A stretch of DNA of 64,000 bases from Beroe forskalii (lineage: Eukaryota > Ctenophora > Nuda > Beroida > Beroidae): assembly GCA_011033025.1 (NCBI GenBank), contig WFMF01000006.1, positions 1,612,001 to 1,676,000 of the forward strand, written 5' to 3'. The notes below the pieces were generated by a model. The model had not been told where the DNA came from. It ran no database searches and was given only the letters and a program-made list of their open reading frames with translations. Positions 23,701 through 34,427 of this stretch are shown here, in pieces. Numbering within the stretch: the stretch's first letter is position 1; every line of letters starts with the position of its first letter. A program made the translations under genes and the position numbers.

Positions 23701-24740
23701 GAAATAATACTCCTCTCTCATCAAATAGAGATAAAATGAATAATTCATTGAACATAAAGTCCTGAACAGCACTATTACTTTCAGTGAAAAAGCTAAAAAG
23801 GTTGCAATTTGCAAAAGGAATAGACCCTTTACTTCATATTTAGAACCAAGGAGGACTGAAGACAGTGACTGATGAATTCCTGGGTTCTGGAGACAGCGGA
23901 ATCAACCGTTGAGATCTTCTGAAAATCTCGTAACAGGGTATATGCAAGCTAAAGGCCCAACGTGCTGATATGTTCATGTCGCCTGTACTGCTTATAACGG
24001 CAGGATGTAGTAGTATAGTGCCTCTAAAACAGGATACGAACAACAGAATTCCCACCACCTGCACACACATACGTATGAACTTACGAACAGATGGGATATT
24101 GGGGGTAAGGAATTTTACCTTATAAGGAATAATACCACAATAAAAGAAATAATACCGTATAAGGAATATTACCATGTAAGGGAATCTCACCATGTTGTTT
24201 GGAGGATGTGTCCCCCTACGTTCAGTGTTATCCAGCTGTTTTCTTTGAAGGAGTCAGGACCCCTGCTCTGCACACACAGAACATCCCCGTCCCTGAGGGA
24301 ATGTCAGACTGTCAAATAATCGAGTTGTAACGTCCCTCTCCACCTCCAGATACTTCCTCAAATCGCAAAAACCAGGAAAAATTATCACGTACGTACCTAT
24401 ACCATTTCTGAATGATTCACGATTCCCATGCCCACGTTAGGTCAATTTCTTATTTGCTCCATCCCACCCTTCCAATTCCTTGCACCAGCCCCCTCACTCC
24501 ACCCTGCCAACTCCTTGTACCAGCTCCCCTCACTCCCCCTGTCCCCATATCTCACCTGATGAGGTCGATGTCGTTAACGAGTGCTCCCAGCTCAGTCCTG
24601 AGCACCACATTGCTGTTATCTAGCTTGAACTTGGAGTGGATCTGAGAAATGAGCTGATCCCAGGTGTCGGGCAACAGGATCAGCTGAGCCTCGGTCTTGT
24701 GTCGTAATGTGATCCGAGCCTTGTTAGTTCGCACTATCAT
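17090..24740 (-). CDS. KCTD9: KCTD9-like BTB/pentapeptide-repeat protein, nine exons
   Basis: Exons 24556-24740, 24191-24292, 22556-22608, 20403-20534, 19906-20069, 19083-19232, 18753-18887, 17453-17557 and 17090-17215 join in one frame of 383 aa, close to the ~389 aa of vertebrate KCTD9. All borders are GT-AG. Exon 1 encodes the N-terminal ubiquitin-like part ending NDIDLIR. Exons 2-5 give the BTB/T1 domain (WITLNVGG, then [14 protein letters not shown], then [22 protein letters not shown]). Exons 6-9 give right-handed pentapeptide repeats ([19 protein letters not shown]) and an LHMAN tail like the family's LHMSQ end. The family acts as a substrate adaptor for Cullin-3 ubiquitin ligases; that role is inferred by family. 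The start is the only ATG before the conserved N-terminus. Exon 3 is only 53 bp. The last acceptor (CTTGGAG/GGG) is weak and differs from copy A. Confidence 0.92.
18527..18697. repeat. Foldback repeat, copy B, with poly-A expansion
   Basis: Homologue of the foldback at 1619-1777. The arms read CTGAAGAGGTGATAAAAAAAG and the inverse, around a centre near 18608. The distal end of the right arm has expanded to about 37 consecutive A residues (18654-18690), and the terminal CAAACTAGTT is lost. Confidence 0.85.
20866..21312. mobile_element. Foldback element with telomere-like core
   Basis: Arms of about 90 bases (left 20866-20950, containing GAATCAAGCCGAAACAAGC; right 21216-21312, containing GCTTGTTTCGGCTTGATTC) are inverted. 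They flank a second inner inverted pair (ATGAAGTGTCGTGAGATGAA near 21150 and its complement near 20985). The centre, 21035-21110, is degenerate CCCTAA repeats. It lies in intron 3 of the KCTD9-like gene. Immediately outside, 21345-21361 forms the perfect hairpin GTCAGGC-AAC-GCCTGAC. Confidence 0.75.
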
Positions 24741-25842
24741 TCCTACATCGCCAACTCATGCTTCAAAATACTTGGGGATCCTAACAAATGGGAATTTAGC
24801 GTTAGTCATAGTCCGATAGGATCTAAATTCAAGAAATTAATAAGCACTTTGTCACAGTCGTCAGTCAATGGGACTTGGTTGATGACTTGATGCGTATATC
24901 AGAAGATTTTTAACTGATTCCTTCATAAACAATACATGAGTATTATTTGCTTTTTTACAATTGAAAAAAGCTCTGTTGGATGATTTATACAGAAATTAAT
25001 ACAACGAGGTAATCAAAAGCAAAATAATACTCATTCAGATAGTAATTTCATTCACAAACAAATATTAAATCTTTCATTTATCAATATCTAATGCATTAAC
25101 TGTACACTTAGAAACATAAAACATGAATGAAAAATCAACTTAAAAACTATCTGACAATCTATCAACAAATTTAAATGTTTTTAACCATTGTTACAAACAG
25201 CCTGATTCAAACCACCATGATAATTTTGGTGATGAAGTTACTCTATTACGAAATAAATTTACATGGAACAATAATTCCGGGGATCGAAATTTTGGGGGTA
25301 CGAAATTTGGAGATATTTTTGGGAATATTACACATGTTAACGTATGATGATGACGTCATTTTGAAATTTTGTGGGGAACGAAAATATGGGGATTTTTTCG
25401 AAAAATCCCCAAATTACGTACCTTATAAATTTGTCTCGTAAGGTAAATTAAATAAACACCATGGAAACTTCATAATGAATCAGTTATCAGTCCTACTACC
25501 GAAAATGATAACCGGTATCTTGTTATCTGAATTCCAAAAAGGATAAAATAAAAAAAACATGAATTAAGAAACACAAATTAATATTTAAAAACACTGTAAT
25601 TCCTGACTAAATATAAAAACTAAGGAACTGCAATCATTTGTAATCATGATCATAATATTAAGATTATATAATAATACATTTCAATTTAAAGAACTCATAT
25701 ACAGATATAGTTCCCATAACTTCAGAATGATTTCCGTCCTTCACCATTTCAGATAGGTAAGCTTTCTAAGTGAGAGACTCTTTGTTCCCCAAGAAAAAAC
25801 AAACATAATATCAGCTGATTGAAATAGGTAAATATTATCTTT
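24741..25842. other. Intergenic AT-rich region
   Basis: Lies between the KCTD9-like start (minus strand) and the stop of the acyltransferase. At 25387-25412 there is a palindrome GGGGATTTTTTCGAAAAATCCCC. No gene or RNA was recognised. Confidence 0.6.
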
Positions 25843-28056
25843 CTACTTCTGAGGTTTCCTGTACCCAAGAGATTCCAGTAGAGCCACGGGCTGCTCTACG
25901 GTGACGAAGAGAACAGTAGCCGCTAAATAGGACATCATGAGGATTCCCAGATAGATGAGAGCCACGTTGTAATCAGGAGTGAAGTAGAACGCATGTCTTG
26001 TCTCGTAGAGCATAAAGTACAGCATCCCAAAGTGGAGAAGATAGACTGCGTATGTGAGTCTAGCCAAGACCAACCACCCTTTCCAACTCAGAAGAGAATT
26101 GATAAAGCCGCCCAAACCGCACTGGCAAAGCAAGATCTGAACAGTAAGGGCAGTTCCCCAGGCGAAGCGAGCCAGCATTTGATAGCTGATACTATCAACC
26201 ATGCTGGCAGTCTTCTGTTCGGTCACAAAGTGCATAATATCATCGTACAATCCAAACACCACCGCGTATTGGATAGCAGCAGTTGCCAACCAGAGAGGAG
26301 TTGCGATAAGGACCTTCTTCCATGTTGCCAATCTAAGCACTGTCCCTGTCATCTTCTGGCCATACTTCCACAAGATCCAACCACCAATGATCCCGACCAA
26401 GTAAGGAGTGATCCGAACATAAGGCTTATTGTAGAGTATGTAGAACTCATCACCAGCATTTACATCGGAAACGGTAGACGGGCCTAGATTGTAATGATAG
26501 GTCAAAACAGCCGATATAATCATACTAGCAATAATAGCACTAACGTTGGTAATCATGCCGCCCAGAGGCTTCTTGAAAAGGAGAACGATAAAGATTGGGG
26601 CAATCAGGTACATCTGCATATCATTCGACAAATACCACGACTGTCCGATGCATACTTTGTCAGCCATCTTTGGAAAGAAGTTGTTCACATAGAGAATGTT
26701 TGCCCACCAGTAATCTTTACAAAAAGATTCTTCAGTACTAGCCCAGTTTATAAATGGTCCTTCCATCCAAAGTCTGTACAAGAACCCTTCCACTAGGATG
26801 ACCATGGCGTATGGTACTGTCAGCCTCACATATCTGTGGATGTAATAAGCAACCCACATTAAGGGGTTCATGCCACGTTTCAGTTGTTTGAGCAACAAGT
26901 AGGCCACCAAAAATCCGCTAAGAGTGAAGAATGAGTCAACAGACGGCAACCCATTGTACACCAAGTGGAAGTTTCGTCTTTTGATTAGAGTCATTGCATA
27001 AAATGGATCAGCAGAAAAATAGCTCATCAAGAAGTAAGTGTGTCCTAACACTACCCAGTTGATACTCAGCACCCTAATTCCATTGATACACAGAATCTGG
27101 CCGGGTTTGGTGTCAGTGGAAGTGAGCATTGCAAGAGTCTTCTGCAGAGCAAAGCACTTGAAGAACCTCCCAACACGAGCAGAACACGATGAATCATCAG
27201 GTGACACATCAACTGCACCAGTCTTACCTACTCCATTCTCAACTGCTGCTGGTTTGATTTGATCGCTCTCATCAGGACCCCCATTCTGTGTTATAGTATC
27301 CTCGTACACGTTCTCAGCTTCATCATTCTGCACCAGAAGTTTGGTGTCTTCCGGAGGAACCTCAAAGAAACTCTTGACAACAGGTTCAAAGCAATACCAG
27401 AGTGTTCCAATGAGGACCAGCAGTGCAAACAATGATAGCACGGTAGCAGCAATGATAGCCCCTACGTCCCAAGTCATTGCAGCTGAGCAAGACCTGACTG
27501 CCTTGCCGGGAATAAGGTACAAAGCTTTACCCAGGTACTTGTTGACAAGGTTGTATATCTCTGTTTCCACATCCGAGGCATTGCCTACCCTGCACTCTAG
27601 AGGGAGGCATCCCGACCATTGGATAATGATAGGGTATCTACCACCCAGCAGAGCACTGGCAGTTATCACACAGGAGTCATAGTACCCAGCAGAGCTGTTC
27701 TTCATAGACATGCACTGGTCGTAATCACCAACCATAATCGAATTCCCGCTCAGCAGTCCTGACCCCGGCTTACCAGCAGCATCAGCAAAGTACAAACTCT
27801 CAAGTGCCTTGACTGGGTCAGTTGATTGGAAGTTTGTCAAGAGGGAATATAACTTGGTCATGCACGGGGACTGATCACCCACCATTGCCTCCTCCATGAT
27901 TTTCTTTAGAGTCTCCATGTCAAAGTCAGGTAATGTCAGGTTAGAGATGTTATGAAGCTGCCCCTCATCATACCACGGCTTAGGAAGGTCTACTGGAAAC
28001 CTCTGACTGTCAACCAGTAGGACAAGGCATGTTGTTAGAAGGAATCTTGTGAGCAT
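25843..28056 (-). CDS. NRF-6-like membrane acyltransferase (nose resistant to fluoxetine family)
   Basis: Single-exon 737-aa protein. It has a signal peptide (residues ~1-17, FLLTTCLVLLV). A cysteine-containing extracellular NRF domain (~30-195) includes CMTKLYSLL, CMSMKNSSAGYYDSC and SGCLPLECRVG. One membrane segment (~200-222) follows. An acyltransferase-3 domain with about ten membrane helices runs from ~325 to 730. The expected catalytic histidine is in NWVVLGHTYFL, and the family's FFTLSGFLVAYLLLK and VNNFFP...CIGQSWYLSNDMQ motifs are present. The C-terminus VEQPVALLE is also typical. C. elegans relatives act in intestinal lipid and drug transport; the substrate here is unknown. The length is normal for the family and the ATG precedes the signal peptide directly. 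Confidence 0.93.
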   Translation of the reverse strand: MLTRFLLTTCLVLLVDSQRFPVDLPKPWYDEGQLHNISNLTLPDFDMETLKKIMEEAMVGDQSPCMTKLYSLLTNFQSTDPVKALESLYFADAAGKPGSGLLSGNSIMVGDYDQCMSMKNSSAGYYDSCVITASALLGGRYPIIIQWSGCLPLECRVGNASDVETEIYNLVNKYLGKALYLIPGKAVRSCSAAMTWDVGAIIAATVLSLFALLVLIGTLWYCFEPVVKSFFEVPPEDTKLLVQNDEAENVYEDTITQNGGPDESDQIKPAAVENGVGKTGAVDVSPDDSSCSARVGRFFKCFALQKTLAMLTSTDTKPGQILCINGIRVLSINWVVLGHTYFLMSYFSADPFYAMTLIKRRNFHLVYNGLPSVDSFFTLSGFLVAYLLLKQLKRGMNPLMWVAYYIHRYVRLTVPYAMVILVEGFLYRLWMEGPFINWASTEESFCKDYWWANILYVNNFFPKMADKVCIGQSWYLSNDMQMYLIAPIFIVLLFKKPLGGMITNVSAIIASMIISAVLTYHYNLGPSTVSDVNAGDEFYILYNKPYVRITPYLVGIIGGWILWKYGQKMTGTVLRLATWKKVLIATPLWLATAAIQYAVVFGLYDDIMHFVTEQKTASMVDSISYQMLARFAWGTALTVQILLCQCGLGGFINSLLSWKGWLVLARLTYAVYLLHFGMLYFMLYETRHAFYFTPDYNVALIYLGILMMSYLAATVLFVTVEQPVALLESLGYRKPQK

Positions 28057-28104
28057 CAGCTAGAAAAGTTAGGATTTAAATAATTACCTGAATTATGAAT
28101 AAAC

Positions 28105-28135
<31 letters not shown>

Positions 28136-28901
28136 ATAAAAAAAATTTAAAAAATTAAAAAATTAAAAAAATAAAAAAAATTATGAATAAACCTAATATG
28201 GAATATTCATTATTCATCGTTAAATAACTAATGTATAATCAAGTAATGAGACCTTCAATAAATTTTAGTAATATAAAATTCATTAAAATAGGAAAACAAA
28301 ATTTTTGTAAGTTACTTAGGTATAGCTATATCTGCAATACTAGCAATTGCCATGGAAAGTTCATTTCGTTTTCAAGCCTTCAAAAGAAAAGCAATCCATG
28401 GCATTTAAAAATTAAATTATTCAAATATTTGAAAAACATCTCAAAACAATCAAATAGGTAATAAATGAAGAATAATATTTACTCATTCAAAACAACAGAA
28501 AATAAAGCATCAATAAATATTGAAAATATTCTTTTTTAAATTTCTAGTCTAACTTTTGTATAATGTTCTCTATAATTGATATTCTAACACAACAATTCCT
28601 GTTTCTTTACAAACGATAGGTATTGAACAACCGTACAAATGAAGAAATTTCACATATTTCATATGTTGTTCTAAAGTTCTGAAGAATGAGTGATGAACAT
28701 AACATAAATAAAACAATATTATTTATTTGGTAAATTATGGGCCTCGTCAAGTTATCAAAGGTGCAAGTCAGCAAATATTCTGGCAATAAATTACAATCTG
28801 ATAAAAACTTGTTTGAAAACATAGATCATGCACACAATCAAAGTATAATCATTTCAATAGTATTTGAGCAATAGAAACAAACACACAAATAAGATATCAA
28901 A
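28057..28901. other. Intergenic, low-complexity T/A runs
   Basis: 28105-28180 is a T-rich run followed by an A-rich run. The rest is AT-rich with no recognised gene. It separates the acyltransferase start from the sorting nexin stop. Confidence 0.6.
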
Positions 28902-31037
28902 TCAGCGATACAAAGCCTTGAGTTCATGTTCGAGCTCAGGGACGAGCATTGACAGCAGCACATCAACAATGAGGAAAAGCATTGTCTTGTTAACTGCCTT
29001 GTCTGCCAGACTCTCTGCAACCAACTCAAGCGCTCGGGAGTGGTTGACTAGCGTCATGAGCTTGGGTATTTGATCATTGAGTCTGGATACGAACTCTTCC
29101 TGGCCCACTCTTTCTTCTTCTTCGTCATCATCCTCTTCAAAGAGAATGCGATTGAGTTTAGTGAGGTAGACAAACACATAGTTCTCAGAGGTCAGCAGGT
29201 TGATTTTATTGACAAAATACCGGTTCAGAGGTAATCTAACAACTGTGCTTAGTGCTGCAGCTAGCCCGTAGACACCCAGTATGGTGTCAGACTGACTGAA
29301 AGCAACTTGGACTGTGTGAAGGAGAGTGCTACAGAATCTGCTGTCCTGTATGGAGACACCACGTGTCTCAGGATTATTGTACTTCTCTGGAATAGGAACC
29401 AATGGACCCTTGTCTCCTGAGTCCATCTTCTCTTTGATAAACTTGTCTAAGATATCGTTGATATCTGTGTTAGGAGGTGCTTTGAGGAACTTAGCATGGT
29501 CACGTGACAGGGCTGTTAGTTTCTTTGTTTTCCTGGCACTGTCCTTGTAAGAAGCATACATCTCAGTTTCCATGTCCAGGAGATTGTCGTCATCGTCCTC
29601 AGCAGTGGAGTTAGACAAGGATACCCGTCTAGTGAAGCTCCTGAAGAACTTGGTGATGTTCTGACTTATCTTAGACTCAATGAAACTGGAACTCTTTGAT
29701 CTGAACACGGATATTTCCTCCTGGTTGTGACCAAGGAATTCCTTGATATTATCACCCTCAAATATCTCAGGATGCTGGCATATCTCGTTCAGGTACTGAG
29801 TGAACAAGTCCCTTCTGCTGGTGAGGAACTCCTTGTCAAGACGGTTGAAAGGGAAAGACGACAGAGGTTCTTTGTTGGGGAACTTAACTTTTGCAGCGAT
29901 TGCTTTCGTAGTTTTATCTTTCAATAGTCTCTCGTGAAGGGCAGCAAACTCCTTAAACCTTCGTCCTACCAGCCGAATAGTCATATCCTCGTCAGTTTTC
30001 GGACTCCACAAATGTTCAGAGTACTCAATGACATAAACAGCAAATCTGGAAATTCCCTCACCGAAGAGCCGGACTTTGGGTATCCTGAACTTGTTCGACC
30101 TCTCACCGGGACTGTGATCTAACGAAGCAAACTGGATGGTTGTAGAATCCTCCCCACCATCCACCTCGTCACAGATAATCTCATAACACTTCTTATCAGA
30201 GTGCTTGCTCCTCAGGAACTCCTTGTCATCGTCGCTGATGCTGGAGAACTCTTCCTCGCCCTCTGACGGCGACTCCACCAGCTCCACAATGCACTTGTAC
30301 AGGAAGGAGGGCTCAGCGACCATCTCCACCAGTCTGTGGAGGAGCTGCGTGGACAGGATCTCCCTGAGAACAGCCCTGAGGGCTTCACACTCGTAGTTCA
30401 CCTTGGAGAGGAGCACCCTCATGAGCAGATCACAGGTGGCTCTAATGTACTCCTCCTGAGACTGCTCACTCACAGCTGCACTGTGCTGGATCTGAGTGAA
30501 GGCTCGTGGGGTCTTCTCACTGACTTCCTGCAGTCTCACCAGGTACAGGTCCATGATGTATTGGACTGCCTCGAACTTGTTAACCAGTCCACACCGGTAG
30601 TACGCCAGGTTGACAACACTCACGATCTCCTGACGAACCAGCCTCGGGAAACTCTTATTCATGGTGATGTCGGAATGCCAGTTCACAACGAACTTCTCAA
30701 TGATGTTATCGAGGAGGAGGTACACTGGCCGGGATATTACGGAGTAGTTCAGGTTATCTGGGAAGCTCCTGTGATCCCGGATTACAAAGAAGTTCCTCAG
30801 TAAGCTCTGAGGGTAGGTTAGGTAGGAAAGGGTCTCATCGATGTGGATTGAGGTGCCTAGCGAGTGTTTGGAAGTGAGGATATTGGTGATGTAAAGGACT
30901 CCCGCCACAATGACGATCGCTAGGACTGTGGAGGAGACACACCATAGCAGGTACCAGAGGGAGATGAGGATGCAGGAGGATCGTACAATGAAAGGTACAG
31001 TGAGGCGTGGCTCAAAGAGACGGTGTAGGTTATCCAT
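28902..31037 (-). CDS. SNX19-like sorting nexin (TM-PXA-PX-Nexin_C)
   Basis: Single-exon protein of 711 aa starting at the ATG at 31037. Two hydrophobic N-terminal segments (~17-53) anchor it in the ER or endosomal membrane. A PXA domain spans ~90-265 (FVVNWHSDITMNKSFPRLV is its typical core). A PX domain spans ~310-440 and has the phosphoinositide-binding signatures RRFKEF and FLTSRRDLFTQYL. A Nexin_C domain follows at ~575-700. There is no RGS domain between PXA and PX, which separates it from the SNX13/14/25 group and points to SNX19. Two acidic stretches (FEEDDDEEEE, AEDDDDN) are notable. It is shorter than vertebrate SNX19 (~990 aa). The role, endolysosomal membrane traffic or contact, is inferred from family. 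Confidence 0.9.
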   Translation of the reverse strand: MDNLHRLFEPRLTVPFIVRSSCILISLWYLLWCVSSTVLAIVIVAGVLYITNILTSKHSLGTSIHIDETLSYLTYPQSLLRNFFVIRDHRSFPDNLNYSVISRPVYLLLDNIIEKFVVNWHSDITMNKSFPRLVRQEIVSVVNLAYYRCGLVNKFEAVQYIMDLYLVRLQEVSEKTPRAFTQIQHSAAVSEQSQEEYIRATCDLLMRVLLSKVNYECEALRAVLREILSTQLLHRLVEMVAEPSFLYKCIVELVESPSEGEEEFSSISDDDKEFLRSKHSDKKCYEIICDEVDGGEDSTTIQFASLDHSPGERSNKFRIPKVRLFGEGISRFAVYVIEYSEHLWSPKTDEDMTIRLVGRRFKEFAALHERLLKDKTTKAIAAKVKFPNKEPLSSFPFNRLDKEFLTSRRDLFTQYLNEICQHPEIFEGDNIKEFLGHNQEEISVFRSKSSSFIESKISQNITKFFRSFTRRVSLSNSTAEDDDDNLLDMETEMYASYKDSARKTKKLTALSRDHAKFLKAPPNTDINDILDKFIKEKMDSGDKGPLVPIPEKYNNPETRGVSIQDSRFCSTLLHTVQVAFSQSDTILGVYGLAAALSTVVRLPLNRYFVNKINLLTSENYVFVYLTKLNRILFEEDDDEEEERVGQEEFVSRLNDQIPKLMTLVNHSRALELVAESLADKAVNKTMLFLIVDVLLSMLVPELEHELKALYR

Positions 31038-31538
31038 CACATGATATCTGTAGTGGTCGGAATGTTAGTGTGTAATCCTATAGTGACAATCCTATAGTTA
31101 TTACAACTATTAATCACTAATTCATTCAAAATTTAAGATAAATTGGTGGTTTCCAGAATGTCCGTTCTTTTTCAATGACGGAAGAATAATTTTGTTTGGT
31201 GTATTGATAATAGTCGAAATTATTCTTTATTAAATATCACAACATTGTGAAGGGAAATGGCGAATAAACTCGCTAATACAGATATAGTGAGCAATTTAAA
31301 AAAATACAAAATACCAAGTTTTATCAAATAAACGGTCGACTGCCTGCAGATTATTTCCTTGTCATCTGTTACAAAAGATATGAAATAAAAAAATAAATAT
31401 AAAATTTTAAAATATCTATATTGACCTTCGACAAAATTATAACGATTCATTAATCCTTATTTTAAAGAAAAACCTCTATCCAAATAGTCAAATAAGTCAG
31501 TACAAATAAAGAAATAAGGATAAGTTAGGCAAACTAAT
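31038..31538. other. Intergenic AT-rich spacer
   Basis: No gene seen between the sorting nexin start and the HD-hydrolase stop. Confidence 0.6.
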
Positions 31539-33302
31539 CTAGGCTCCCTCGTTGGCGCTATGTTTCAGTAAGAGTTGTTCTATCGTCACTTTGCCCTCGT
31601 AGAAGTCCACAACACTCTGGTGAAGAGGAGCACCCATTTCCTTCCCTGCCGCCGTTCTGATGTAGTCTTTATAAAGGAGCATGAGTTTGTCTTGGCAGTG
31701 CTGCTTCACGTCCTTCACGGCCTGTGCAGATGTAACACAGATAGTGAATTAGGTTAGGTTTTGACAGCAATAAGGGATTATAATACCGACAATACGGCAT
31801 ATATATTACATACTAGAAACACAGAATTAACAACTACCGAAACGTACGATAAACTTTAACACTTAACAGTCCTGCCCTGTGATACCTAAGTCATTGAATA
31901 GGTCCAGAAAGGTCTGTTATTTCATCTTATTATTAAACAGACAAGAATTATACAGAATGCAGTGGGTATTATTAAATCACCGGTTCCTTTATCAAACACG
32001 AGACTGGTTGCTTTAAAATATCATATCAGTTCAAAATGATAAGAAATAACATGGTACAAACACGTCATAGGATGGTTTCATGTGAGGATAATTTCTTAGC
32101 ATTGCATCATATTAAAATTTAAAACGTTATTTGATGGCACATTATCTCTCCATAAATATTCATGTTTTGAAAAAAAGTAGATTTTATACCATTAATGGCG
32201 TGACGATCTGGGATGAAAAAGCTTAAAAGGTCGATATGCGCCAGAGAATAGGATTTTTGACTGCCAAAGCTTTATGGCGCCCCATGGGGTACCGAGAAAC
32301 ACCAAAAACAGAACAGATTCAAAAGCACCTGATTGTAACTATTCAGTATTTCCTTTCACATAAAACTAGAGAAGTTTACAAGCAATGAATAGAACCTATA
32401 ATTATAAATTACTACTATATCCAAACTCCAATAATACAATAAGACATTACCAGTTCCTGGGGCAGGCCAGGGTCCATCTCCATCTGGTAGTGGTAGCACC
32501 GCAGAACCCCTGCCTCTCCTATAGCTTCCAACTTATCTGCATCAGACACGATGTCTCGCAGCACCTCGTACTTACCAAGGTCTTTCTTCAGACCTTTTAC
32601 CTGTGGACTGGGGTTATTGGGGTAACATCTTTATGTTACACTAATACTCAGGACTTACTTGGAATAAAAACATTGCTAATTACGTAAATCTACATAAATC
32701 TCAAGAGTAAGAAAATAAGGACTCGTACATGATTCGTGGTAAACTAACTTCCTTTGAGAATGAGACATTAGCAGTGATATCAAGGAGGAGTTTGGCATCC
32801 TGTTCATCAAGGTGCTGAGCAAGGAAGTCTTGGATGGCACACTCCTTCTCTCTGTACTCCACCTCACTTTTCACCATCTTGTGGTCCAGCACGTCATGCA
32901 GCCACGCTGCACCAATAACCACCTCTTCTTTCAAATAATGGGTATTGGAACTTAAGATATGCTAAAATAGTATGTTACAGTCGGAAGGACCACAGGTTCA
33001 AAGTCATCAATGTTAATGGCACCTAGCCACATTCAAAGAGATACAATACAGATACAGCAATACAGTACAGAACCTATATGAAATATATCAGACCATAATA
33101 TTGTTGAAGAACTGAATTGCATGTATATTGTATGCAAACCTTTCTCTTGTAAGTCCTGGGTTATCTCCTTTCTAGTCCAGGAGAATATTCGAGCAGCATT
33201 CTCAGCTACTTTTTGTGCGTGAAGGTGATTGTGTGAATCTCCATACCCGACTGTAAGCCTCCTTACAAGAACTTGGAGCTCACTGATAAAACCACTTGTC
33301 AT
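31539..33302 (-). CDS. HD-domain phosphohydrolase, four exons
   Basis: Exons 33140-33302, 32749-32927, 32451-32600 and 31539-31721 join with GT-AG borders into 224 aa. The metal-binding motifs of the HD superfamily are in order: first His in SHNHLHAQKV, the HD pair in AAWLHDVLDHK, and the final Asp in IVSDADKLEAIG. The DADxLxAIG signature and total length (~230 aa) fit the YedJ/YpgQ type of small HD hydrolases, which act on nucleotide-like substrates in bacteria; the eukaryotic substrate is unknown. The ATG at 33302 is the first clear one before the conserved sequence, but an upstream 5' exon cannot be excluded. The first two introns are short (212 and 148 bp); the third is ~730 bp. No targeting signal is evident, so it is probably cytosolic. 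Confidence 0.88.
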
Positions 33303-34427
33303 CCTCAAAAGTGGGTAACATTATCCACAGATGAAACTTTCGTACAAAAACTAGTATTGAAAGATTGTCATTATCACCATATTTTGCACGACATTAACTA
33401 TTTAATTCATTGCTTCTAAATTCATTTATGATGAACTCAAAGGGCAACTTTGACAATCAAATAAATGATAAGCAGTTACGACAACTGGTTCTATGAATTA
33501 AATTATTTAAAAAACAATTTAATAGAAACATCAACCACAACTAATCAACTTTCTCTTGAGCTATGTAGAAAGAGTACTTCGTTTTCTGATATATTCCTCA
33601 AGACGAATTCTTGAGTGGTGTTAGAGCAATAACTCAATAAATTACTTGTCACGCTTGTTGCACTCAAACTAAATGAAAACTAAACGAAATAAACCACAGC
33701 ACCCATATCATTACAATCCATGAACTATGAAGAATGTAGATTGTAGCCACATCTTTTCGGAATGTGGATAAACTTTCCCTTTGGCGTTGACAAATTTAAC
33801 CACCCAAACAATCAATTACTCATGCAACTAACTAATCATAATAATCGAGCTGTTGGATTCGGATTCACAGCTATCATCAGTCTGTAATCTGTATAAATGC
33901 TAAACATGCTTGATACTTAGTACAGTTCTTAATTGCTATCATAAGATCCTGGCAAAAGCCTCGACTTAGGAGCGATATGTGTGTGTTTTTATTAGTAGAA
34001 TAAATAACATGCAAAACTGATAAAACACACAATCAATCTGCTGCCACACATACTTCTTACAATACATACAGTTTTTTTTAATTAATTGTGACACTACATA
34101 TCAGTATCTACTGTAGAGTAATTGTAATTTTGATATATTCTGTTTTTGATTTGAAGAAGTTAAATATACCAAATCAAGTTGACTAATATAACAACAGTTC
34201 ATCGCACTAGGTATGTCTATGTAAGTATGAAATGCTAACAACAAGAATGGATTTTTTGCCCAATCATGCCCAAAATTTCAGATGTTTCATTCGGCTGGTA
34301 ATGAAATTATTAGAAAACAGAGAATCACAAATGACAGATACCTTAGCAACAAGTTCAGAATATGAATGATTTGTATAAAATCACTTGTTTTAGTACTTCA
34401 GTAGTAGGTAATACTTTGTAAAGACAA
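33303..34427. other. Intergenic AT-rich region
   Basis: About 1.1 kb between the HD-hydrolase start and the corepressor stop. No coding exon, RNA gene or clear repeat was recognised. Confidence 0.6.

Noticed and set aside
23840..24193. Minus-strand frame near the second KCTD9-like exon as an additional exon
   Set aside because: It does not join in frame; the true next exon (22556-22608, [13 protein letters not shown]) fits in phase and sequence.
25175..25441. 88-aa plus-strand frame between two minus-strand genes
   Set aside because: AT-rich, overlaps a palindrome and shows no recognisable domain.
25993..26487. 164-aa plus-strand frame
   Set aside because: Shadow of the acyltransferase coding strand with no start context or domain.
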